From Rhodanobacter sp. C03 (lineage in GTDB: Bacteria; Pseudomonadota; Gammaproteobacteria; Xanthomonadales; Rhodanobacteraceae), in assembly GCF_002001175.1 (NCBI RefSeq), contig NZ_MUNT01000002.1, positions 1-64,000 on the forward strand: 64,000 nt of DNA, in the 5' to 3' direction. A model generated the notes under the pieces. The model did no database searches. It saw only the letters and a program-made list of their open reading frames with translations, and was not told the origin of the DNA. Positions 9,618-17,258 of this stretch are shown here, piece after piece (positions within the stretch are counted from its first letter, which is position 1; each line of letters begins with the position of its first letter). Both the position numbers and the translations under genes were made by a program.

Positions 9618-11017
9618 GCGAACCACCCGTGGATCATCCAGCCAGTCTGTTCATCGGGCACGCAGAACGCCCAGGCCTCTTGCCCCAGCGAGGTTTCGAT
9701 GACGTAGTAGTCGCGACACACTTCACCGCCATCCCACCAACCCGTTTCGAGGCGTTCCGGACCGGCCAGGATGATCGGGTTGCCACCGCGCAAGGGAATG
9801 GGACGTGGAAGCAGCCACGTGGGACGTGGGTGCGGCTCGATGGGCACTTCATCGTGCGCGGCCTCGCGCTGCGCACGCTCAGGGCGCGGGTCCTGCGTGC
9901 TGCCCAGTCGATAGACCGCGCCATCCCCCAACCGCGCGCGCAACCGTTCGCGCACCTGTTCGATCGGCAACGCATTCGCCGGTCGCTCGTCGAACAGGTC
10001 ACGTCCCGCGGGCACGAACGCCGGCAGATCGCGAGCGATCAGGCGGAGCGCCAGCACCGGCTCAGGCAGCGTCACGTGTTCCAGCCGCCCCCGTGCGAAC
10101 TCGAACAACAGAGCACCGTCACGCTCCGACGCCAGCAACCCCACCTGCACATCCGTGAAGCGGCCTTCGCGGTGCTCCAAGCGCAGCAAGAAGCGCTGCA
10201 CCCCGCCATCGCGGCCGGCCAGATACGCGGCCAGGTCATCGACCATGCGCCGCACCGGAAAGATCAGCGCGGATTGGTTCTCGACCTCGTGGAGCAACTC
10301 GATGCGCAGATCGAACGTGTCCGGTGGCCGATACAGCTCTAACCCAGACGGCAGGTCACCGGTTAGGCGATCCAGCGCCGCCAACAGTTCCGCGCCGAAT
10401 CGTCGACGCAATCCATCGCGCGGCAATGCCAACACTTGACCCACCGTGCGAATGCCCATGCTCGGCAACGCTGCGATGGCATTCGCGGGCAACCGACTCT
10501 TCGCAATCGGCACACGCTGCAGGGCGTTCCGCAGCGTGTCCACTGATAACACTGCTTGTCCATCGGAAACCGTCGTCAGCACATGCGCGGCGTGAGCCGT
10601 CGGCGCCGCCGCCATGCGATGACGAAATCCCAGGTCGGTGAAGTCGGCCCTCAACATGGATTCAAGCCGTGGCCACGGCCCGAACAAGCCCATGCTCTTG
10701 CTGACCTCCAGCACGATCGCATGCGGCAGCAGGCTGACTTCGGAGCTGTATCGGTAAGCCACAGCAGCCAGGAACCGGAGCCACCGCTCCACCGACTCCC
10801 GGTCATACGGGATCGCTTCGAACTGCGACAGCAGTGCTTGTGCGGCGCTTAGACGTTGACCGACATGCAAGCCTGCCGCGCGGGCGGCTTCATTGGCCGA
10901 AACGATCGTGCGTGCGTTGACGGGTCCGTCGATGAGCACCAACGGATCGTCCGTGGACCGGCGTCGGAGAATTCCGTCCAGTGCCAGACTTGGCAGGTAG
11001 ATGCAGAGCCAAAGCAT
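9614..11017 (-). CDS. imuB: Y-family polymerase-like protein ImuB
   Basis: A 467-residue Y-family-like protein, the hub of the ImuA-ImuB-DnaE2 mutasome; in studied systems it binds the beta clamp and recruits DnaE2. The N-terminus reads [15 protein letters not shown], where true DinB polymerases have a DxD metal-binding motif, so it is expected to be catalytically inactive, as is usual for ImuB. Helix-hairpin-helix-like sequence follows ([25 protein letters not shown]), then the little-finger region and a C-terminal tail ending in WMIHGWFA. It starts 12 nt after the imuA stop and overlaps dnaE2 by 4 nt. Regulation is presumably through the LexA2 operator upstream of the operon. Confidence 0.93.
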   Translation of the reverse strand: MLWLCIYLPSLALDGILRRRSTDDPLVLIDGPVNARTIVSANEAARAAGLHVGQRLSAAQALLSQFEAIPYDRESVERWLRFLAAVAYRYSSEVSLLPHAIVLEVSKSMGLFGPWPRLESMLRADFTDLGFRHRMAAAPTAHAAHVLTTVSDGQAVLSVDTLRNALQRVPIAKSRLPANAIAALPSMGIRTVGQVLALPRDGLRRRFGAELLAALDRLTGDLPSGLELYRPPDTFDLRIELLHEVENQSALIFPVRRMVDDLAAYLAGRDGGVQRFLLRLEHREGRFTDVQVGLLASERDGALLFEFARGRLEHVTLPEPVLALRLIARDLPAFVPAGRDLFDERPANALPIEQVRERLRARLGDGAVYRLGSTQDPRPERAQREAAHDEVPIEPHPRPTWLLPRPIPLRGGNPIILAGPERLETGWWDGGEVCRDYYVIETSLGQEAWAFCVPDEQTGWMIHGWFA

Positions 11018-11029
11018 GTCTGGCCGCCA

Positions 11030-11653
11030 TCAATGGACAGAACGCGGCAAAGGGATGGCTTGGGCGGGTACGGCTCCGCCTCGACATTTGCGCACCCAGA
11101 TCTGCGGGCGCGGTGGCGCTTCCAGTTCCAGACGCAGCGCAGCAGGCGATGCGTTGGACAGGTGGGAGCGATCACGGAATACGAAAGCCAGCGCCTGTCC
11201 GGTGACCGCAGCCACCTGCAGACGACGCAAGGCGCGATCGTCGGCGTGATGCGGCCACGCCAGCACCGCGGCGCAGCTTCCCGATCGCAGGCACTGCTCG
11301 GTGGCCCAGAGCACATCCTTCTCACCAGCATCGACGAATTCCACACGACGCATGTCAACGCCTTGCTGGCGCCAGCCGGCGACACACGGCGCATACGGAG
11401 GTGACACGATCACGACGTTACGCTGACCTTGGGTCAACCTTGCAAGCGTGGGCAGCACGAGACGAAGCTCACCTACCCCATCGACAGGCAACAAGATTTC
11501 CGACAACGAAGCCTCGGGCCACCCGCCTGCAGGCAACACCGCATCAAGTGCACACCAACCGGTGGGCTGATCGCCGACTGATACCTCGTGAGCACGGCCA
11601 CGCCAGACCTGACGTGCATCGAGCAATGCAGAGAGTGGAACCACGGCGCTCAT
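11030..11653 (-). CDS. imuA: Translesion synthesis-associated protein ImuA
   Basis: A 207-residue RecA/SulA-like protein of the ImuA family, accessory to error-prone lesion bypass; it interacts with ImuB and RecA in characterised systems. The start MSAVVPLSALLDARQVWRG and the core GWCALDAVLPAGGWPEASLSEILLP, followed by GELRLVLPTLARL, are typical. The canonical Walker A GKT is replaced by GGWPEAS-type sequence, as usual for this family, so ATP hydrolysis is not expected. The ATG overlaps the lexA2 stop by 1 nt (TGATG), implying translational coupling. Confidence 0.9.
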   Translation of the reverse strand: MSAVVPLSALLDARQVWRGRAHEVSVGDQPTGWCALDAVLPAGGWPEASLSEILLPVDGVGELRLVLPTLARLTQGQRNVVIVSPPYAPCVAGWRQQGVDMRRVEFVDAGEKDVLWATEQCLRSGSCAAVLAWPHHADDRALRRLQVAAVTGQALAFVFRDRSHLSNASPAALRLELEAPPRPQIWVRKCRGGAVPAQAIPLPRSVH

Positions 11654-12282
11654 CAGCTGCCCCGCAGCAGGCCTGCAAACAGACCTTCGATGGCGAAGTC
11701 TTCGGTGGGATCCACGTCGATGGGTTTGAAGCCCGGACTGTTCGGCATCAACCGGATCACATCGCCCTTCCAGTGCAGCCGCTTGATCGTGAAACGGTCG
11801 CCATCCACACGCGCGGCGACCACTTGGCCATGACGGGCCACCGGCGTGGCGTGCACTGCAACCAGATCACCGTCAAGGATGCCTTCGTCGCGCATCGAAT
11901 CGCCCACCACCTTCACCAGGTAGTCCGGTCGCAACCGAAACAGCGAACGGGACACACGCAGGCTGCGATCGACCCGTGACTCCGAAAACAGGGGCTCGCC
12001 GGCCGCAATGCGACCAATCAGCGGCAGTTCCAGCGTGTCGGCATCCAAGGGATCGGATTCGCGCACCAGTCGGATACCGCGGGCATGGCCGGGTTCGATT
12101 GTCAGCCGGCCCTTCTCGGCGAGCGACCGGACGTGTTTGAGCACCGCACTGACGTTGCCGATGCTCAGTGCGTCGCCGATTTCTTCAAGCGTGGGCGCCT
12201 GTCCGTCCCGCTCAATCCGGGCGCGGATGAAAGCGAGGACGTTCAATTGACGCTGGGTGATCTGGATGGTCATGGCTCGCAT
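11653..12282 (-). CDS. lexA2: LexA2-type SOS repressor of the imu operon
   Basis: A 209-residue LexA-family repressor-protease. An N-terminal winged helix-turn-helix (RQLNVLAFIRARIERDG and following) precedes the S24 autocleavage domain. The scissile Ala94-Gly95 lies in GRIAAGEPLF, the catalytic Ser129 in VVGDSMRDEG and Lys167 in DRFTIKRL, so RecA-stimulated self-cleavage should be intact. The operator-like palindrome at 12285-12304 abuts the start codon, and its right half reads AGGTGA on the coding strand with ideal spacing to the ATG at 12282, favouring this start over the ATG at 12273. First gene of the imu cassette and probably autoregulated. It is called LexA2 because of this linkage; no other lexA is seen in the window. 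Confidence 0.9.
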   Translation of the reverse strand: MRAMTIQITQRQLNVLAFIRARIERDGQAPTLEEIGDALSIGNVSAVLKHVRSLAEKGRLTIEPGHARGIRLVRESDPLDADTLELPLIGRIAAGEPLFSESRVDRSLRVSRSLFRLRPDYLVKVVGDSMRDEGILDGDLVAVHATPVARHGQVVAARVDGDRFTIKRLHWKGDVIRLMPNSPGFKPIDVDPTEDFAIEGLFAGLLRGS

Positions 12283-12284
12283 AG

Positions 12285-12304
12285 TTTCACCTATTTAGGT
12301 GAAA
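12285..12304. promoter_or_regulatory. LexA2-type operator (perfect 9+9 inverted repeat)
   Basis: Arms TTTCACCTA and TAGGTGAAA separated by TT. The palindrome lies two bases before the lexA2 start and within the region that also serves the divergent mrfAB genes. The arm nearer lexA2 doubles as its Shine-Dalgarno (AGGTGA on the minus strand). Its perfect symmetry and position before a LexA gene make it the likely autoregulatory operator; its sequence differs from the Escherichia coli CTGT-N8-ACAG box. Confidence 0.8.
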
Positions 12305-12414
12305 ATGGAAGTTGAAAAAAAGCCGTACCCAACCACTTGAGACGGATCAATGGCTTAGCACGGTGATCGCATACGGCTTCGAAGGCGACTTCATCCCCAG
12401 CGTCCCCCGAAGTG

Positions 12415-12431
12415 ATCTCACGGCGTGAGAT
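12415..12431. repeat. Inverted repeat in the mrfA leader
   Basis: Perfect 7-base arms ATCTCAC and GTGAGAT around GGC, 44 nt before the chosen mrfA start. It could be a binding site for another regulator or a small 5' leader hairpin. It resembles the LexA2 operator only in the TCAC/GTGA core. Confidence 0.4.
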
Positions 12432-12474
12432 AGCTCCGCGATTCACTGCTCCCATCACTCACCCAGGCCACCGC

Positions 12475-14883
12475 ATGAACGCCCTTCCCGATCGCTATGC
12501 ATCTGACGAACTCGTCCTGAGCAACCCCAGCGATGGCCGCTCGCTGGCGCAGCGGCTCACGAAGCGGTACGCGGCGAGGATCACCGGTGCTTTCATGGTG
12601 CCGGGCCGTGAAGGGACATTCGCCCCGTTACCCGACGATCTGCCACCTGCGCTCGCGCAAGCCTTGCGCTCACGTGGCATCGACCAGCTGTATAGCCACC
12701 AGACTGAGGCGTGGACGGCGACGCAATCCGGCGCCCATGTCGCCATCGTCACGCCCACCGCCTCTGGCAAGTCGCTCTGCTACACGTTGCCTGTCATCAC
12801 CGCCGCGATGACCCAGAACGCCAAGGCGCTGTATCTCTTTCCGACGAAAGCGCTGGCGCAGGATCAGGTGGCCGAACTACTCGAACTCAATCAAGCCGGC
12901 GATCTGGGCGTCAAAGCCTTCACCTTCGATGGCGACACGCCCGGTGACGCACGCCAAGCCATCCGGCTGCATGGCGACATCGTGGTCAGCAACCCGGACA
13001 TGTTGCACCAGGCCATCCTGCCGCATCACACCAAGTGGGCGCAGTTCTTCGAGAACTTGCGCTACGTGGTGATCGACGAAGTCCACACCTACCGCGGCGT
13101 GTTCGGCTCGCATGTGGCCAATGTCATTCGCCGGCTCAAGCGTGTGTGTGCGTTCTATGGCGTGACGCCGCAGTTCATCCTCTGCTCCGCCACGATCGGC
13201 AATCCGAAGGAGCACGCCGAAGCACTCATCGAGGATGTCGTCACCGCGATCACCGAAAGCGGCGCTCCGACCGGCGACAAGCACGTGCTGCTGTGGAACC
13301 CGCCGGTGGTCAATCCGGATCTCGGCCTACGCGCCTCGGCGCGGTCGCAGACCAACCGCATCGCGCGACTGGCGATCAAGTCGGGCATGAAGACCCTGGT
13401 GTTTGCGCAGTCGCGCACCATGGTCGAAGTGCTGACCAAGTACTTGAAGGACGTGTTCGACAGTGATCCGCGTAAACCCGCCAGGATTCGCGCCTACCGT
13501 GGCGGCTACCTGCCCAAGGAACGCCGCGCCGCAGAGCGTGAGATGCGTGCGGGCACAATTGATGGAATCGTGAGCACATCTGCCCTGGAGCTGGGCGTGG
13601 ATATCGGCAGTCTCGATGTCGTCGTGCTCAACGGGTATCCCGGCTCCGTTGCCGCCACCTGGCAGCGGTTCGGCCGCGCCGGTCGCCGGCAGCAGGCAGC
13701 GCTCGGGGTGCTGGTGGCCAGCTCCGACCCGCTCGATCAATACCTTGTTCGACACCCGGAATTCTTCCAGGGCGCGCCGCCGGAACACGCCCGCATCCAG
13801 CCCGACCAGCCGCTGATCCTGCTCGACCACATTCGTTGTGCTGCTTTTGAGCTGCCGTTCATCGGTGACGAGATGTTCGGCACCGAAGTCGCGACGCCTT
13901 GGCTCGACGTGCTGGGTGAGGAAGGCGTGCTGCATCGCGAAGGCGAGCGTTGGGAATGGATCGCCGACAGTTACCCGGCCATCGCCGTGTCATTGCGCTC
14001 GGTGGCCGACGGCAACTTCGTGGTGGTCGATCGCACCAATGGACGCCAGACGATCATTGCCGAAGTCGACTACACCGCTGCGCCGGTGACGCTCTATGAG
14101 GGCGCCATCCACATGATCCAGTCCGTGCCCTATCAGGTAGAGCGGCTCGACTGGGAAGGTCGCAAGGCCTATGTCACCCGCACACACGTGGACTACTACA
14201 CCGACGCGATCGACTACACAAAGCTGAAAGTGCTCGATTGCTTTGACACGTCCAACGCCGGATGTGGGCAGGCCCATCATGGCGAAGTACATGTCGTGCG
14301 CCGTGTGCCCGGCTACAAGAAGATCCGCTTCTACTCGCACGAGAACATCGGCTTTGGTCCGGTCAATCTGCCCGACCAGGAGTTGCACACCACAGCCGTG
14401 TGGTGGCAGCTCGCGCAGGTCGTGCTTGATGCCGCATTCGAGCAACGCCAGCAGGCTCTCGATGGTTTTCTTGGAGCCGCCTACGCGCTGCACATCGTGG
14501 CGACCGTCGCGGTGATGGCGGAAGCACGCGACCTGCAGAAGTCGGTGGGCAGCGGCGACGGCGCATGGTTCGTCAGTGCGGACGTTGCGGGTCGCGGGCA
14601 GATCCGAGGCAGCGACGGGCAGCCCGCTTCTCTGGCAGCTGATGCGCCGTTCACACCTACGGTGTACCTCTACGACGCGTTTCCCGGTGGTATCGGTCAA
14701 AGCGAACCGCTGTTCAACTGCCGCGAGGATCTCGTGGCACAGTCGGTGACCCTCATCGAACGCTGCGATTGTCGTGATGGCTGTCCAGGCTGCGTGGGTC
14801 CGGTGTTGGCTGCGGACGAGGAAGCGGTGACGACGCCGAAGGCCTTGGCGCTGCGCGTGCTGGCGCTGCTGGTGGCCCTGTGA
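12475..14883 (+). CDS. mrfA: DEAD/DEAH-box helicase with C-terminal DUF1998 domain, MrfA (YprA) family
   Basis: A superfamily 2 helicase of 802 residues. Walker A is TPTASGKS at residues 93-100 and the DEVH box is at 201-204 (VVIDEVHTYRG). Helicase motifs V-VI follow (STSALELGVDIGSLDVVV and QRFGRAGRRQ). The C-terminal DUF1998 region ends with a four-cysteine cluster (CDCRDGCPGC), expected to bind zinc. In Bacillus subtilis MrfA works with the exonuclease MrfB to repair mitomycin C crosslinks and adducts independently of UvrABC. Here mrfB follows with a GTGA overlap, which strongly supports the assignment. The start MNALPDRY at 12475 is preferred over the GTG at 12412, which lies in a poorly conserved leader containing an inverted repeat. 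It is divergent from lexA2 and may be damage-inducible from the same intergenic region (inference). Confidence 0.88.
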   Translation: MNALPDRYASDELVLSNPSDGRSLAQRLTKRYAARITGAFMVPGREGTFAPLPDDLPPALAQALRSRGIDQLYSHQTEAWTATQSGAHVAIVTPTASGKSLCYTLPVITAAMTQNAKALYLFPTKALAQDQVAELLELNQAGDLGVKAFTFDGDTPGDARQAIRLHGDIVVSNPDMLHQAILPHHTKWAQFFENLRYVVIDEVHTYRGVFGSHVANVIRRLKRVCAFYGVTPQFILCSATIGNPKEHAEALIEDVVTAITESGAPTGDKHVLLWNPPVVNPDLGLRASARSQTNRIARLAIKSGMKTLVFAQSRTMVEVLTKYLKDVFDSDPRKPARIRAYRGGYLPKERRAAEREMRAGTIDGIVSTSALELGVDIGSLDVVVLNGYPGSVAATWQRFGRAGRRQQAALGVLVASSDPLDQYLVRHPEFFQGAPPEHARIQPDQPLILLDHIRCAAFELPFIGDEMFGTEVATPWLDVLGEEGVLHREGERWEWIADSYPAIAVSLRSVADGNFVVVDRTNGRQTIIAEVDYTAAPVTLYEGAIHMIQSVPYQVERLDWEGRKAYVTRTHVDYYTDAIDYTKLKVLDCFDTSNAGCGQAHHGEVHVVRRVPGYKKIRFYSHENIGFGPVNLPDQELHTTAVWWQLAQVVLDAAFEQRQQALDGFLGAAYALHIVATVAVMAEARDLQKSVGSGDGAWFVSADVAGRGQIRGSDGQPASLAADAPFTPTVYLYDAFPGGIGQSEPLFNCREDLVAQSVTLIERCDCRDGCPGCVGPVLAADEEAVTTPKALALRVLALLVAL

Positions 14884-15701
14884 GCGCCTTGGCGGCACGG
14901 CTGCGCCAGTTGCGTACACAATCTGGCCAAGCGTCTGCGGTGGCTCTGCCGAAGCCCACCCTCGCACCTGACGTGCTCCGACTAATCCAGGGTCGCTCTC
15001 GCATGCAGGGCGTGACGCAGCGTGCCTCGTCCAGTGACCGATTCGTGCCCGGGGTCGAGATCGCACCGGGGCTGTTCCTCACCGGAGCGACCATGGATTG
15101 GGGATGCCCGTCCCCCATGATTGATACCGCGTTCGCACGTTGGCAGGAACCTGTCGCTTACGACCGGCTGCTGCATTTCGACACCGAAACGACCGGTCTG
15201 GCCGGAGGCGCTGGCACCCGCGCGTGGATGATCGGAGCCGCGGATTGGCTGACTGACGGTCGCTTCCGCGTACGCCAGCTGACAACGACCACGATGGGTG
15301 CAGAGACAGCGATGCTGCGCACGTTCGCCCAGTGGCTGCAGCCAAACACCGTGCTCGTCAGCTACAACGGCAAGTGCTACGACTCGCCCCTGCTGAAGAC
15401 GCGCTACCGCTTGGCTCGGTTGCCGGACCCGTTGTCCGGGCTGGTTCATCTGGATCTGCTCCATCCGGTGCGTCGACACTGGAAAGGCGTGTGGGAGAAC
15501 TGCCGTCTCGTCACCGCCGAGCGGGAGCTGCTTGGTGTCGTGCGGGAAGATGACTTGCCCGGCTCGGAAGCACCAGCTGCATGGCTCAGTTATCTACGTG
15601 GCGGCTCGGCGGTGAACCTGAGGCGGGTGCTGGCACACAACACGCAAGACCTAAAGAGTCTGGCTGGCGTGCTATTGCACTTGGCCCGATTGTCAGAGTA
15701 G
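14880..15701 (+). CDS. mrfB: DEDDh-type exonuclease, MrfB (YprB) family
   Basis: A 273-residue RNase H-fold exonuclease. The metal-binding acids are visible: D101 and E103 in HFDTETTGLAGG, D168 in SYNGKCYDSPLL, and H253 with D257 in AHNTQDLKSLA, giving the complete DEDDh set. In B. subtilis MrfB degrades DNA unwound by MrfA during mitomycin damage repair. The GTG start overlaps the mrfA stop (GTGA), so translation is almost certainly coupled. The N-terminal hundred residues are the usual low-conservation arm of the family. No terminator is obvious after the stop. Confidence 0.86.
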   Translation: MSALAARLRQLRTQSGQASAVALPKPTLAPDVLRLIQGRSRMQGVTQRASSSDRFVPGVEIAPGLFLTGATMDWGCPSPMIDTAFARWQEPVAYDRLLHFDTETTGLAGGAGTRAWMIGAADWLTDGRFRVRQLTTTTMGAETAMLRTFAQWLQPNTVLVSYNGKCYDSPLLKTRYRLARLPDPLSGLVHLDLLHPVRRHWKGVWENCRLVTAERELLGVVREDDLPGSEAPAAWLSYLRGGSAVNLRRVLAHNTQDLKSLAGVLLHLARLSE

Positions 15702-16155
15702 TGCCTGCCCACTTCAGTTCATGTCGCCCCCCGCTCACCGAATGCGGATGGACGCGGCGTCGCAACAGCCAGATGCCGGGTTATTTACGCCTTTTCGATG
15801 ACATGTCTAGCAACAGGCGGACAGCAACACCAGAAACCGCTGGCGGACACATTGCGCGTGTCATGTGACAAAAGACTCGTTGGGAAGCCCAGGCTCACAA
15901 GAATGCCGACGCTCAAGCACGCCGCTTCTATATGGAGCGGACTGTCTATTTCTACCTCTTGATTCCGTCTAACCAAGAAAGTAGTTCGTTGTGGCATGGC
16001 CTGTGATCAGCGAAGCAGTGTGACGTAGTCGGACTGCTCAATCGTAAACCACGTCTAAGCCTCAGAGACCATTTGCTCAGTGAGTCGTGCTGCGCGATAT
16101 GACATCGGCACTACAGGCCAGGTACGGGTAACTTCTACTCGCGTACGCATATATG

Positions 16156-16184
16156 TGTGAGGTAGTAGTCCTTAGTACCTCACA
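16156..16184. repeat. Inverted repeat near the proposed oriT
   Basis: Perfect 9-base arms TGTGAGGTA and TACCTCACA with an 11-base spacer. Relaxase recognition regions and operator sites for mob genes both commonly contain such repeats; which applies here is unknown. Confidence 0.5.
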
Positions 16185-16234
16185 TGAATGGCCGTCTAGA
16201 TAGCTTGATCAATTACTTGAATAGGGGGGGGAAT

Positions 16235-16256
16235 GCGTACGCGCACTTACCCTTTC
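16235..16256 (-). other. Candidate oriT nick core (MOBQ/RSF1010-like)
   Basis: On the minus strand this reads AAAGGGTAAGTGCGCGTACGC. The part TAAGTGCGC matches, from memory, the start of the TAA(A/G)TGCGCCCT core cut by MOBQ relaxases; the bases after it differ. It lies about 107 nt upstream of a MobA/MobL relaxase gene. The inverted repeat that normally flanks the core on its 5' side is not evident, so the call is tentative. Confidence 0.4.
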
Positions 16257-16302
16257 TACTTCTGACAACCTAAAACGGCCTGCAATGGGCGCTTCCAAGC
16301 AG

Positions 16303-16331
16303 CCGACGAGCTACCACTCGTCGGTTTTTTT
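16303..16331 (+). terminator. Rho-independent terminator-like hairpin before the relaxase gene
   Basis: Arms CCGACGAG and CTCGTCGG with a CTACCA loop, followed by seven T. It ends 32 nt before the relaxase ATG, so it either ends a transcript from the left or acts as an attenuator in the relaxase leader. Confidence 0.7.
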
Positions 16332-16362
16332 ATATATCTCATCGAGAAAGGGTAGTGCACAA

Positions 16363-17070
16363 ATGGCCAGTTACCACTTTGAAATCAAGAGCGGCAAGAA
16401 AGGAGGTGCAGCTGAGCATGCTAGGTACATCCTTCGTGATGGCAAGTACACGAAGAAGGAGGATCTACTGGCCACAGGGTACGGCAACATGCCTAAGTGG
16501 GCAGAGAACGATTCCCTAGCGTTCTGGAAGTCGGCTGACAGGTATGAACGCGCCAACGGCGCGACGTACCGAGAAATGATCATTGCGTTGCCAAACGAAC
16601 TCAACACTCAGCAGAACATTGCGCTCACCAAGAGGCTCGTCGAAGACTTGGCCGGTAACAAGCCGTATCAATTCGCACTGCACGCGCCTGATGCCAAGTT
16701 AGGAGAAGAGGCAAACACTCACTTACACCTGATGACCTCGGACAGGTTACCTGACGGAATAGTGCGTTCACCTGAGGGAACCTTCATGCGCAACAATCCG
16801 AAGTTCCCGGCGCGGGGTGGCTGCAAGAAAGACAGCGGCGGCAAAAGTCCCATGCAGTTGCGGGATGATGTCATCGACAAGCGCAAGCGTGTAGCGAGCA
16901 TACAGAACCAGATGTTGGCGGAAGTGGGCGAGAAAGCACGTGTCGATCATCGCAGTTATAAGGAGCGTGGCATTGAACAACAACCTGAGCGCCACTTAGG
17001 TCAAGCGCGCATCAGAACCATGACGGAACAGGATCGCACTCACTACGTGGCTGGTAGGCCCGACAAGTAG
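16363..17070 (+). CDS. MobA/MobL-family relaxase (MOBQ type), short form
   Basis: A 235-residue protein matching the relaxase domain of MobA/MobL mobilisation proteins, which nick oriT and lead single-stranded transfer. Visible hallmarks are the N-terminus MASYHFEIKSGKKGGAAEHARYI, the histidine motif THLHLMTSDR (the HUH metal site) and the family signature VDHRSYKERGIEQQPERHLG. It lacks the long helicase or primase C-terminus seen in many relatives, so it is a minimal relaxase or a truncated one; the end looks natural. A tyrosine early in the protein (SYHF) could be the nucleophile. The start 26 codons into the longest frame is chosen because the conserved domain begins there and the extra sequence would run through the terminator hairpin. 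An oriT-like site lies just upstream. Confidence 0.82.
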   Translation: MASYHFEIKSGKKGGAAEHARYILRDGKYTKKEDLLATGYGNMPKWAENDSLAFWKSADRYERANGATYREMIIALPNELNTQQNIALTKRLVEDLAGNKPYQFALHAPDAKLGEEANTHLHLMTSDRLPDGIVRSPEGTFMRNNPKFPARGGCKKDSGGKSPMQLRDDVIDKRKRVASIQNQMLAEVGEKARVDHRSYKERGIEQQPERHLGQARIRTMTEQDRTHYVAGRPDK

Positions 17071-17117
17071 GCGGGGTGAGGGGCGTAACCATCAGAGGTA
17101 TGGCTAGGTACTCGGGC

Positions 17118-17144
17118 AAAAAAACGGCCCCAACGAAGGGGCCG
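17118..17144 (-). terminator. Rho-independent terminator of the four-gene operon
   Basis: Read on the minus strand, arms CGGCCCC and GGGGCCG with a TTCGTT loop are followed by seven T. It lies downstream of the DUF3987-like gene, in the gap between convergent genes. Confidence 0.8.
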
Positions 17145-17178
17145 AAGGAAAATAGATGCCTCTGTTTTCCAGAATCCT

Positions 17179-17208
17179 GCGATTCTGCGATTGTTGTCGC
17201 AGAATCGC
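17179..17208. repeat. Long inverted repeat between convergent genes
   Basis: Perfect 12-base arms GCGATTCTGCGA and TCGCAGAATCGC with a six-base TTGTTG spacer. It could fold as a second hairpin in front of the terminator or be a protein-binding site of the mobile element. Confidence 0.6.
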
Positions 17209-17258
17209 GGAGGTTTCGGAAAAGTACCGCCTCAAATCCGAAGTAGGCGCAGACCGCG

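Larger units (their letters stand above)
15702..16302. other. Non-coding region before the relaxase gene, probable transfer-origin region
   Basis: 600 bases without a credible gene and visibly richer in AT than the flanking repair genes. It holds an inverted repeat (16156-16184), two copies of the palindrome GCGTACGC (16141-16148 and 16235-16242), an eight-G run (16224-16231) and a sequence like the MOBQ nick core. Together with the relaxase that follows, this looks like the origin-of-transfer side of a mobilisable element. Confidence 0.45.

Noticed and set aside
79..16215. Similar words ATGGCCGTCT and an inverted TTGATCA near 79-115 and 16187-16215, considered as element ends
   Set aside because: The match is about ten bases with no further extension and no target-site logic; probably chance.
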